DNA of 6,672 nucleotides from Anaerolineaceae bacterium (lineage in GTDB: Bacteria; Chloroflexota; Anaerolineae; Anaerolineales; Anaerolineaceae), in contig DAIEPS010000104.1 in NCBI GenBank assembly GCA_027348305.1, positions 1-6,672 on the forward strand, in the 5' to 3' direction. How positions within the stretch are numbered: position 1 is the stretch's first letter; each line of letters starts with the position of its first letter. A model generated the notes under the pieces. It saw only the letters and a program-made list of their open reading frames with translations, had not been told where the DNA came from and did not search any database. This document shows positions 1 to 5,798 of the stretch, in pieces. The position numbers and the translations under genes are program-made.

Positions 1-59
1 AAGGTCTTTTGATTAAATTTTGTTTGAAATTCTTCTTCTTCGTAATAGCTATCCGACAT
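1..59 (-). CDS. N-terminus of the partner ABC exporter half-transporter (partial, runs off left edge)
   Basis: An ATG on the minus strand at 59-57 opens a frame that stays open to the window edge and reads MSDSYYEEEEFQTKFNQKT. The start lies inside the 3' end of the preceding exporter gene, overlapping it by 11 bases, and is preceded by a Shine-Dalgarno AAGGA (68-72 on the plus strand) 8 bases upstream. An acidic, glutamate-rich leader followed by a 'FxxxFN' stretch is, from memory, a common beginning of the second half of heterodimeric ABC exporters. Only 19 residues are visible, so neither the transmembrane nor the nucleotide-binding domain can be checked. The overlap, the ribosome binding site and the degenerate catalytic site of the upstream gene together make a co-translated partner half-transporter the best inference. 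Confidence 0.72.
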   Translation of the reverse strand, partial: MSDSYYEEEEFQTKFNQKT

Positions 60-1857
60 TGGAGAGATCCTTTTCCAATTCGACCTCAATGCGGGTTTGA
101 ATGTTGAAGATCTGCTGGTAGACGCCATCCTGTTTGACCAGGTCGGCATGCTTGCCTCGTTGAATGATGCGCCCCTGGTCCATCACCAGGATCAGGTCCG
201 CTTCAGTGATGCTCTGAATGCGGTGAGCGATGATGAATGTGGTGCGGTCATGCATCAGGTTTTCAAGTGCACCCCTGATCTCGGCTTCCGTCTCGGTATC
301 CACAGAAGAGGTGGAATCATCCAGGATGAGGATGCGTGGGTTCTTGAGGATGGTGCGGGCGATGGTGACGCGCTGCTTCTGTCCGCCTGAGAGGGTAACA
401 CCTCTTTCACCGACCAGGGTCTTATACCCGTCTTTAAAGGAGAGGATGACCTCATGGATGGCAGCGGCGCGGGCGGCGGCTTCCACTTCGGCATCAGTCA
501 CCTCGCGGCCAACGCCGTAAGTGATGTTGTCGCGAATGGAACGGGAGAACAGGAAGGGTTCCTGTTCGACAATTCCTATTTGCTGGCGAAGGTATTTGCG
601 CGGATAGCGGTTGAGTTCCACGTCGTCAAGCAGGATCCTGCCGCCGGTATATTCAAAAAAGCGGGGTAGCAGGTTCACCAGGGTGGATTTGCCTGAACCG
701 GTTGAGCCAAGCAATGCGATCACCTGGCCGGGGTTGATGGAAAAAGAAATATCCTCGAGGGTGTGATCACCAGGTTCATACTCGAACTTCACATTTTCAA
801 ATTCTATTTTTCCGGTGGTGTTGGCTGCGGGAAGATGATCCCCTTCATCCAAGGGTTCTCGGTTCTCTTTGATGATATCCATGACACGGCCGTATGAGAC
901 AAGCCCCGTGGAGGTTTGTACAATGATCCTGCCCAGGTTACGCAGGGGAAAGATGATGTAGATGACCATGCCCGAGTATGCCAGGTAGGTGCCGACGGTG
1001 ATGTCGCCGTGGATGGCCATCAAAGCGCCGACCAGGTAGCCGGTGAGTAGCTGTGCGCCGCACAGAATATCGGAAAGAGGCCAAAACAACGAGTGCATGA
1101 TCAGCAATTTCTTGCCGCGGATAAATTTTTCCCAGTTATCCTTCTCGAACTTGGTCATTTCGTATTCCTGGCGTGAGAAGGCCTTGACCACGCGCACGCC
1201 GGCGAGGTTCTCCTGAAGCGTCGTCGAAAGCACGGCCTCCTGCTCCTGGTAGGACTCATATGCAGAGGAGACCTTCTTGAACAAGACAATGGACACTAAA
1301 AGCACCAACGGCACAACGATCACCGAGATCAATGCCAGTTTGACATTCAGGTTGAGCAAGGCGATAAAGTTAACCAGAAACAGGAAGAAGATACGTCCAA
1401 CACTGACTGCCTGGTCCGCGAAGAACCTTTTCAGGGCGTCCACATCCGAGGTGGAACGTTCGATCAACTCGCCGGTCTTCATCTTGGAGTGGTAGGTGAA
1501 GGTCAGGTGCTGAATATGATCGTAAAGGAAATTGCGCAATCTCCGTGTGATGCCTTCCGCGCTTTGCGAAGAAAGCAAGCCGCTTAAAAAGGTGAAGCCG
1601 CCTTCAGCGACTGCCAGGGCTAGAAATCCAAGCGCCAGAACTGGCAGGGTAACAGTACGAACTTCAGCGACGAAGTAGGAATCCACAAAGTAGCGTAATA
1701 AAAGGTAAGTCAGGGTCTTGGCAAGCGCGGATACCCCCAGACTGAGCACAGCCGCAGAGTATTTTAAACGAAAGCCCTGCATCAAGCGCCAGATACCCAA
1801 CAATCGATTTTTCGCGATGGTTTTTTGCAGATCAAGTTCAAATTGTGTGGTTGTCAA
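49..1857 (-). CDS. ABC exporter half-transporter (permease-ATPase fusion) with degenerate Walker B
   Basis: A half-size ABC exporter of about 602 residues, the usual length for the MsbA/LmrA class, acting in the cytoplasmic membrane; the substrate cannot be told. Six hydrophobic segments lie near residues 32-55, 70-95, 152-170, 172-193, 252-282 and 288-308. The nucleotide-binding domain follows: Walker A GSTGSGKST (384-392), Q-loop Gln432, signature LSGGQ (489-493), Walker B ending Asp513-Asp514, D-loop SSVD and H-loop His545. The catalytic glutamate after Walker B is aspartate (LILDDSTSSVD), as in the degenerate subunit of heterodimeric exporters such as TM287. I chose the TTG start at 1857 because AAGGA stands 7 bases upstream; the frame extends to an ATG at 2007, but those 50 extra codons are arginine-rich, not family-like, and largely made from a repetitive element. 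Its 3' end overlaps the presumed partner gene, so the two are probably translated together. Confidence 0.9.
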   Translation of the reverse strand: MTTTQFELDLQKTIAKNRLLGIWRLMQGFRLKYSAAVLSLGVSALAKTLTYLLLRYFVDSYFVAEVRTVTLPVLALGFLALAVAEGGFTFLSGLLSSQSAEGITRRLRNFLYDHIQHLTFTYHSKMKTGELIERSTSDVDALKRFFADQAVSVGRIFFLFLVNFIALLNLNVKLALISVIVVPLVLLVSIVLFKKVSSAYESYQEQEAVLSTTLQENLAGVRVVKAFSRQEYEMTKFEKDNWEKFIRGKKLLIMHSLFWPLSDILCGAQLLTGYLVGALMAIHGDITVGTYLAYSGMVIYIIFPLRNLGRIIVQTSTGLVSYGRVMDIIKENREPLDEGDHLPAANTTGKIEFENVKFEYEPGDHTLEDISFSINPGQVIALLGSTGSGKSTLVNLLPRFFEYTGGRILLDDVELNRYPRKYLRQQIGIVEQEPFLFSRSIRDNITYGVGREVTDAEVEAAARAAAIHEVILSFKDGYKTLVGERGVTLSGGQKQRVTIARTILKNPRILILDDSTSSVDTETEAEIRGALENLMHDRTTFIIAHRIQSITEADLILVMDQGRIIQRGKHADLVKQDGVYQQIFNIQTRIEVELEKDLSNVG

Positions 1858-1864
1858 TGGAAAA

Positions 1865-1869
1865 TCCTT
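1865..1869 (-). promoter_or_regulatory. Shine-Dalgarno deciding the TTG start of the exporter gene
   Basis: The minus strand reads AAGGA, then seven bases (ttttcca), then TTG at 1857-1855. The spacing is close to ideal. Starting here removes an implausible 50-residue extension and yields a protein of normal family length. Confidence 0.7.
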
Positions 1870-1953
1870 GATAAAGCGGTAACGAACGGGCGAGTTCGAT
1901 GCATCATCGAATCTCCGCCTAAAGACATATGAAAAAAGTTGAAAACTCTTTCT

Positions 1954-2000
1954 CACGCGGCACGTAGTGCGCAGAGCGAGAACGCGAAGTACGCGGAGGA
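1954..2000. repeat. GC-rich, internally repetitive intergenic element
   Basis: Between the glycosylase and exporter genes lies a GC-rich block made of similar short units: cgcagagcgagaa, cgcgaagta and cgcggagga in succession, with another acgcgg at 1955-1960 and a small dyad gcac-gta-gtgc at 1960-1970. The flanks are AT-rich, so the block stands out sharply. From memory, similar 'cgcggagaacgcagag'-like strings occur as dispersed intergenic elements in several bacterial genomes including Chloroflexota; only one copy is in this window, so dispersal is inference. The rest of the 1858-2068 gap shows no gene, no clear terminator for the glycosylase gene, and only a weak -10-like TATAGA (about 2007-2012, minus strand). 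Confidence 0.5.
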
Positions 2001-2068
2001 GTACCATCTATACTACTGATTTTACTAAATAAACTTGCTGAATCCTTAACAATCGAAAAGAAACTGAG

Positions 2069-2878
2069 TCAACTCTCTGGCTGGCAGGTCGGGCAGATAA
2101 AGGAGCTGGTGGACCCTGTTTTGATCTTCTGGATCGGGGTTCCGCATTGCGGGCAGGGGGAATTCTCACGATATCCAATAATGATGTCTTCCATCATGAA
2201 ACCACCTTTCTGTCCGTAAAGATTCAACTCATAGAACGCGCCGCCCCTGGCCAGGCTGGGATGCAAACCATCCTGGATGCCTTTGTATAAAGCGCTGATC
2301 TCGGCTGAAGTGAGACTGGCAATTACCCGGTTGGGATGCAGCTTTGCCAGAAAGAGGATGTCGTGAATGTAGGCGTTGCCAATGCCTGCTAACCGGCTTT
2401 GATCCAGCAGAAAGGCTTTGAGTTTTCCTTTTTGCGGCTTGATCAGGTTGGTGAAATCTTCTTCATTGAGGTCGAGCACGTTGGGTCCAAGTTTGGCGAT
2501 CATGGGGTGTGATGATAACCCATCAAGTGCGCAAAAATGCACATATCCAAACCACCAGAAATTGATAGATAGGGAGGTCTGATCGCTGAAATCGATCACC
2601 AATCGGTATTTGGCCGGCATTTGGCTGCGATTCACCAGCAGGATCTCGCCGCCCATACCCAGGTTGATCAGAAGCCACCCCCGCGAGGTGCGTACCATGA
2701 TCCATTTGCCGTGGTGGGTAACTGATTCGATGACTGCATTAGCAAGAAACTGGTTGAGTTCATCGGGTTTCACATTCAGACATTTGGGCTGCAAGACTTC
2801 AAACGCCAGGATGGTTTTTCCTGTCAATTCCTTGTTCATTTCCATGGCGCGAGAGGTGATTTCTGGTGTTTCAGGCAT
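2069..2878 (-). CDS. Atypical Fpg/Nei-family DNA glycosylase/AP lyase
   Basis: A 269-residue member of the formamidopyrimidine-DNA glycosylase/endonuclease VIII family, which excises oxidised bases and cleaves the abasic site in base-excision repair. Seen: N-terminal MPETPE, giving the catalytic Pro2 and Glu3; Gly57-Lys58 at the family's conserved beta-hairpin lysine; LGMGG (73-77); Lys154; the helix-two-turns-helix LAGIGNAY with Asn168; and a C-terminal zinc finger Cys242, Cys245, Cys262, Cys265. Unusual: the R-R-F-G loop that normally inserts into DNA reads Trp108-Trp109-Phe110-Gly111, and the finger arginine five residues before the third cysteine is Thr257. The start at 2878 is fixed by the need for Pro at position 2 and by AAGGA seven bases upstream; an in-frame ATG at 2932 would place the promoter inside the gene. 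The exact substrate (8-oxoG/FapyG or oxidised pyrimidine) cannot be assigned. Confidence 0.9.
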   Translation of the reverse strand: MPETPEITSRAMEMNKELTGKTILAFEVLQPKCLNVKPDELNQFLANAVIESVTHHGKWIMVRTSRGWLLINLGMGGEILLVNRSQMPAKYRLVIDFSDQTSLSINFWWFGYVHFCALDGLSSHPMIAKLGPNVLDLNEEDFTNLIKPQKGKLKAFLLDQSRLAGIGNAYIHDILFLAKLHPNRVIASLTSAEISALYKGIQDGLHPSLARGGAFYELNLYGQKGGFMMEDIIIGYRENSPCPQCGTPIQKIKTGSTSSFICPTCQPES

Positions 2879-2903
2879 ATTCCCATCCTTTATTGGTACA
2901 AAT

Positions 2904-2932
2904 ATTCTATCATTAATCGGAGCAAAATTCAA
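2904..2932 (-). promoter_or_regulatory. Sigma70-type promoter for the glycosylase gene
   Basis: On the minus strand TTGAAT (2932-2927) and TAGAAT (2909-2904) are separated by 17 bases, four and five matches to the -35 and -10 consensus. Transcription would begin near 2897, about 20 bases before the ATG at 2878, leaving room for the AAGGA ribosome binding site. An A/T-tract lies just upstream. Confidence 0.65.
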
Positions 2933-2951
2933 AAAAAAGACTCTAATTTTC

Positions 2952-2979
2952 TTGCTTTTTTGGGAGAGTGTTCTATAAT
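2952..2979 (+). promoter_or_regulatory. Sigma70-type promoter for the sugar ABC ATPase gene
   Basis: TTGCTT (2952-2957) and a perfect TATAAT (2974-2979) are 16 bases apart, giving a predicted start near 2986 and a leader of about 30 bases. The leader holds a short dyad gagt...actc (2981-2994), the palindrome ttccggaa (2996-3003) and a strong Shine-Dalgarno aaggaggt (3002-3009), six bases before the ATG. The A/T-rich spacer between this and the divergent promoter could serve both as UP-element. Confidence 0.7.
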
Positions 2980-3015
2980 TGAGTCACTATACTCGTTCCG
3001 GAAGGAGGTAACACA

Positions 3016-4131
3016 ATGGCAAGTGTAACTTTTGAACATGTCAACAAGAAGTTTGGTGATTTCACAGCGATCCAGGATCTGAGCATTGAGATCGAGGATA
3101 AAGAGTTTTTGGTGCTCGTCGGCCCCTCTGGCTGTGGAAAAACCACTGCACTGCGCTGCCTGGCTGGACTTGAAGAAGTCACCGGCGGTAAAGTGATGAT
3201 CGGTGATCGGGTGGTCAATGATGTCGCCCAGAAAGACCGCGATATCGCCATGGTTTTCCAATCTTATGCGCTGTATCCCCACATGAGCGTATTTGATAAT
3301 ATGGCCTTTGGTCTGAAACTGCGCCGTCTGCCTAAAGCCGAAATACAAAAGCGTGTTGAAAATTCCGCCAAGATCCTTGGAATCGAAGCACTCTTGAAAC
3401 GAAAACCACGCGAATTATCGGGTGGACAACGACAACGTGTTGCACTTGGTCGAGCAATCGTCCGTGAGCCAAAAGTGTTCCTTCTGGATGAACCACTCTC
3501 CAACCTGGATGCCAAACTGCGCGTTCAGACGCGTGCCGAGATCACCAAGCTGCATCACAACCTGGGTACCACCTTTGTGTACGTGACACATGATCAGACG
3601 GAAGCCATGACCATGGCCACCCGCATCGCAGTCATGAATAAGGGCGTGCTTCAACAGCTTGATACCCCCCAGAATCTTTATGACAAACCTAACAACTTGT
3701 TTGTTGCTGGTTTCATTGGCACCCCTGCCATGAACTTCTTCAATGTAAAATTGGTCAAAGATGGTGAAAACATCTTTGCCACCAGTGAAGAATTGAAGAT
3801 CAAGATCCCGAAATCCAAAGCAGACCAGTTGGCGAAATTGGTTGGCAAGGAAGTCATCATGGGCATCCGGCCAGATGATATCCACAACCCTGATTACGCT
3901 CCGAACAACATCAACGGCGAGAAAGTGGAAGCCAAGATCGAAGTCACCGAATTGATGGGTAACGAGATCCTGATCTACCTTGCCTTTGGTAACGGTGGAC
4001 AATTCGTGGCTCGTGTTGATCCACGTTCCAAATACAGCTTTGGTGACAAAACCCAATTACTCTTTAATATGGATAACTGCTACTTCTTTGATCCCTCCGT
4101 GGATCCAGAGAATCCGCAAGCTGTTCGGTAA
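3016..4131 (+). CDS. ugpC: Sugar ABC importer ATPase, MalK/MsmK/UgpC family
   Basis: A 371-residue cytoplasmic ATPase of the CUT1 carbohydrate-uptake class, which docks on sugar or glycerol-3-phosphate permeases and powers import. Seen in order: Walker A GPSGCGKTT (36-44), Q-loop Gln82 in VFQSYALYPHM, signature LSGGQ (134-138), Walker B VFLLDEP with Asp158-Glu159, D-loop SNLD (162-165) and H-loop His192; then the C-terminal MalK-type regulatory/TOBE region (about 235-371) with IGTPAMNFF and GIRPDDI. All catalytic residues are intact and the length is normal. The start has a near-perfect Shine-Dalgarno six bases upstream. No permease or binding-protein gene adjoins it and it has its own promoter, so it may be a shared ATPase serving several importers, like MsmK/MsmX. 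The symbol is the one commonly given to the family; the actual sugar is unknown. Confidence 0.93.
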   Translation: MASVTFEHVNKKFGDFTAIQDLSIEIEDKEFLVLVGPSGCGKTTALRCLAGLEEVTGGKVMIGDRVVNDVAQKDRDIAMVFQSYALYPHMSVFDNMAFGLKLRRLPKAEIQKRVENSAKILGIEALLKRKPRELSGGQRQRVALGRAIVREPKVFLLDEPLSNLDAKLRVQTRAEITKLHHNLGTTFVYVTHDQTEAMTMATRIAVMNKGVLQQLDTPQNLYDKPNNLFVAGFIGTPAMNFFNVKLVKDGENIFATSEELKIKIPKSKADQLAKLVGKEVIMGIRPDDIHNPDYAPNNINGEKVEAKIEVTELMGNEILIYLAFGNGGQFVARVDPRSKYSFGDKTQLLFNMDNCYFFDPSVDPENPQAVR

Positions 4132-4155
4132 TTGGTCAGGATATATACGAATTAT

Positions 4156-4185
4156 ATGTAGCGCAAGAGTTATCTTGCGCTACAT
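4156..4185. repeat. Perfect 13-bp inverted repeat with 4-base loop
   Basis: The arms atgtagcgcaaga (4156-4168) and tcttgcgctacat (4173-4185) are exact reverse complements around the loop gtta. It sits between the ATPase stop codon (4129-4131) and the mutase ribosome binding site (4204-4209). No T-run follows on either strand, so it does not have the form of an ordinary intrinsic terminator. It may be a partial terminator, an mRNA-stabilising or processing hairpin between two cotranscribed genes, or a dispersed palindromic (REP-like) element. Confidence 0.85.
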
Positions 4186-4214
4186 TAATAAGCCAAGGTA
4201 GACAAGGAGCGCAT

Positions 4215-4961
4215 ATGTATAAGATCGTATTGTTACGACATGGTGAGAGCGAATGGAACAAGGAAAATCGCTTCACCGGCTGGACGGATGTGGATCTGTC
4301 AGAAAAAGGGGTGGCTGAAGCTGCTGCAGGCGGCAAATTGATGAAGGAAGCCGGGTTTGAATTCGATCTTGCTTATACCTCGGTGCTCAAACGAGCTATT
4401 ATGACGTTAAACCTGGCACTTGAGCAGATGGACCTTTTATGGATTCCGGTGGTCAAAACCTGGCGCCTTAATGAACGTCATTATGGTGCTTTGCAGGGTT
4501 TGAACAAAGCTGAAACCGCCAAGAAATATGGCGACGAACAGGTGCACATTTGGCGCCGCAGCTATGACATCCAACCCCCTGCGTTGACCGCGGATGACGA
4601 ACGCTTCCCGGGCAAAGACCGCCGTTATGCCGATCTTTCCAAGGCTGAGCTACCATTGACCGAATGTCTCAAAGATACCGTGGCACGCTTTTTGCCTTTC
4701 TGGCACGAAACCGTGGCTCCTGCCATCAAATCCGGCAAGAAGATCATCATCGCCGCGCACGGCAACAGTCTGCGCGCGCTGGTGAAATACCTCGATAACA
4801 TCCCCGAGGACGAAATTGTGGAATTGAACATCCCCACCGGTGTTCCGCTAGTGTATGAACTGGATAAAGATCTCAAACCCATCAAGCATTACTACCTGGG
4901 AGATCCTGAAGAAGCCAAACGTAAAGCTGAAGCTGTCGCCAATCAAGGCAAGGCGAAGTAA
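4215..4961 (+). CDS. gpmA: 2,3-bisphosphoglycerate-dependent phosphoglycerate mutase
   Basis: A 248-residue cytoplasmic enzyme interconverting 3- and 2-phosphoglycerate in glycolysis and gluconeogenesis. Seen: LLRHGESEWN with Arg8 and the phospho-acceptor His9; FTGWTDVDLSEKG; TSVLKRAI with Arg60; LNERHYGALQGLNKAE with the general acid/base Glu87 and Tyr90; WRRS (113-116) that binds substrate in this family; and AHGNSLRALV with the second histidine His182. The full set of active-site residues, the family-typical long insert and the length all fit GpmA and exclude the metal-dependent GpmI type and the shorter broad-specificity phosphatases. The ATG is preceded by AAGGAG five bases upstream. It lies 83 bases after the sugar ATPase on the same strand, behind a hairpin; cotranscription is possible. 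Its tail is lysine/alanine-rich, which is unremarkable. Confidence 0.96.
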   Translation: MYKIVLLRHGESEWNKENRFTGWTDVDLSEKGVAEAAAGGKLMKEAGFEFDLAYTSVLKRAIMTLNLALEQMDLLWIPVVKTWRLNERHYGALQGLNKAETAKKYGDEQVHIWRRSYDIQPPALTADDERFPGKDRRYADLSKAELPLTECLKDTVARFLPFWHETVAPAIKSGKKIIIAAHGNSLRALVKYLDNIPEDEIVELNIPTGVPLVYELDKDLKPIKHYYLGDPEEAKRKAEAVANQGKAK

Positions 4962-4983
4962 GAAGTGCGAGATTAGCGAATCA

Positions 4984-5001
4984 AGAACCGTGAACGGTTC
5001 T
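4984..5001. repeat. Short hairpin 22 bases after the mutase gene
   Basis: agaaccg (4984-4990) and cggttct (4995-5001) form a 7-bp stem around a tgaa loop. On the plus strand an A-rich stretch rather than a T-run follows, so it is not a canonical terminator; it may protect the 3' end of the mutase transcript. Confidence 0.5.
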
Positions 5002-5016
5002 AAATCAAGAAAAAAT

Positions 5017-5049
5017 GTCCCCGAAATCTTTTTTTTAGATTTCGGGGAC
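5017..5049 (-). terminator. Intrinsic terminator for the Lit-like/methyltransferase unit (possibly two-way)
   Basis: The arms gtccccgaaatct (5017-5029) and agatttcggggac (5037-5049) pair perfectly over 13 bp around seven bases that are T on the plus strand and A on the minus strand. Read on the minus strand the stem is followed by a-t6-c, the T-run expected of a rho-independent terminator, placing it about 80 bases after the stop of the Lit-like gene. On the plus strand the stem is followed by ttgcattaat, so it would be a weaker stop for the convergent mutase gene. Confidence 0.75.
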
Positions 5050-5073
5050 TTGCATTAATCGAGTATAGGGCAT

Positions 5074-5107
5074 GTTCCCGATTTCAAAGGCAAAAGAAAT
5101 CGGGAAC
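5074..5107. repeat. Second 12-bp hairpin in the convergent gap
   Basis: gttcccgatttc (5074-5085) and gaaatcgggaac (5096-5107) are perfect reverse complements around a ten-base A-rich loop. The arm matches 9 of 12 positions with the arm of the neighbouring terminator (gtccccgaaatc), suggesting related elements. There is no T-run on either side, so termination is uncertain; it lies about 20 bases after the stop codon of the Lit-like gene. Confidence 0.7.
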
Positions 5108-5129
5108 TCAAGGTTTGGTTAAACTAAGT

Positions 5130-5798
5130 CTATTTGCTCTTATGAGCCAGGCGGGCGCCGAGGAAGGTGCAGATCACCCCGGTGGCCAGGGTGAAGACCC
5201 CCATGAAGGTGAAGGCATCAGACCAGAGTTTTTCAGGGAATAACCGGATCAAGGTGTCGTTTGTATAAAACAGCCAGGTACTGCCGGTGAAGAAGAGGTG
5301 ATGAAAACCAGTAAAGAGTGCATCAAAATTGATCACGGTCCCTACCAGGATCAAGCCGATCATACCCAACGTCAGCCAGCCTCCCAGCGATATGGCCCTC
5401 CAAAACTCGGATTTCCATCCCAGCCGCCAGGCGAAGACCCAGGCTAGCAGTATGAAAGCGGCCATGGGGAGCATGATCTTCATCATCAACTGCACCAGGT
5501 TTTTGACATCCAGCATGTGGCTGAGCTCACGCTCGTTGTAAATGGGCTGACCGTCAGCGAATTTCAGGTCCGCCAGGAATTCAGGACCGGCGCTGTTGGT
5601 AAGGTAGACGAGGGAGAGCTTGCCCCAATGCAGGCGGTCCGCCTTGGTGAAACCGAATTCGTCCGCAGGGAAGTTGGGAAGGTTGTACTCGTAATCCAGG
5701 AAAAACGGATTGAGCAGGATGCGAATGGAAGTCATCATTAATAGCAATGGAACAATGATGGCAATCAGGATCGAAAATATACGGATATTAGTCTTCAT
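5130..5798 (-). CDS. Four-helix membrane protein of the DUF1461/TIGR01906 family, Lit-like (putative lipoprotein intramolecular transacylase)
   Basis: A 222-residue integral membrane protein with helices near residues 5-28, 106-125, 135-157 and 195-217, and a roughly 75-residue loop (about 29-105) between the first two that should lie outside the membrane. Family motifs are plain: YNERELSHMLDVKNL (87-101), DALFTGFHHLFF (159-170) and GSTWLFYTNDTLIRLFP (172-188). The founding characterised member, Lit of low-GC Gram-positives, moves an acyl chain from the diacylglyceryl group to the N-terminal cysteine of lipoproteins. From memory its key histidines are His85 and His157; His94 and His166 here fit with the same offset of nine. 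That function is established for Firmicutes and is inference for this organism. Its ATG overlaps the upstream stop codon (ATGA), with GGAG eight bases ahead, so it is translationally coupled to the methyltransferase-like gene; terminator hairpin follows. Confidence 0.85.
   Translation of the reverse strand: MKTNIRIFSILIAIIVPLLLMMTSIRILLNPFFLDYEYNLPNFPADEFGFTKADRLHWGKLSLVYLTNSAGPEFLADLKFADGQPIYNERELSHMLDVKNLVQLMMKIMLPMAAFILLAWVFAWRLGWKSEFWRAISLGGWLTLGMIGLILVGTVINFDALFTGFHHLFFTGSTWLFYTNDTLIRLFPEKLWSDAFTFMGVFTLATGVICTFLGARLAHKSK

Noticed and set aside
2007..2012. TATAGA on the minus strand as the exporter promoter
   Set aside because: No acceptable -35 box lies 16-18 bases upstream, and the exporter could also be read through from the glycosylase promoter.
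2879..2932. Upstream ATG at 2932 as start of the glycosylase gene
   Set aside because: The family needs proline directly after the initiator methionine; MPETPE at 2878 supplies it with a good ribosome binding site, while the 18-codon extension overlaps the promoter.
2929..3348. 139-codon minus-strand frame across the divergent promoters and start of the ATPase gene
   Set aside because: It overlaps both promoter elements and the antisense of a strong gene; the translation resembles nothing known.
3415..4056. 213-codon minus-strand open frame antisense to the sugar ATPase gene
   Set aside because: It lies wholly opposite a gene with intact family motifs, its translation shows no recognisable domain, and it lacks its own promoter and ribosome binding site.
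4132..4160. TTGGTC with a downstream TATGTA as a gpmA promoter
   Set aside because: The -10 match is poor and overlaps the 13-bp hairpin arm; too weak to list.
5029..5036. Run of eight T's as a plus-strand terminator tail for gpmA
   Set aside because: Most of the T's form the loop of the 13-bp stem rather than following a stem; the usable T-run is on the opposite strand.
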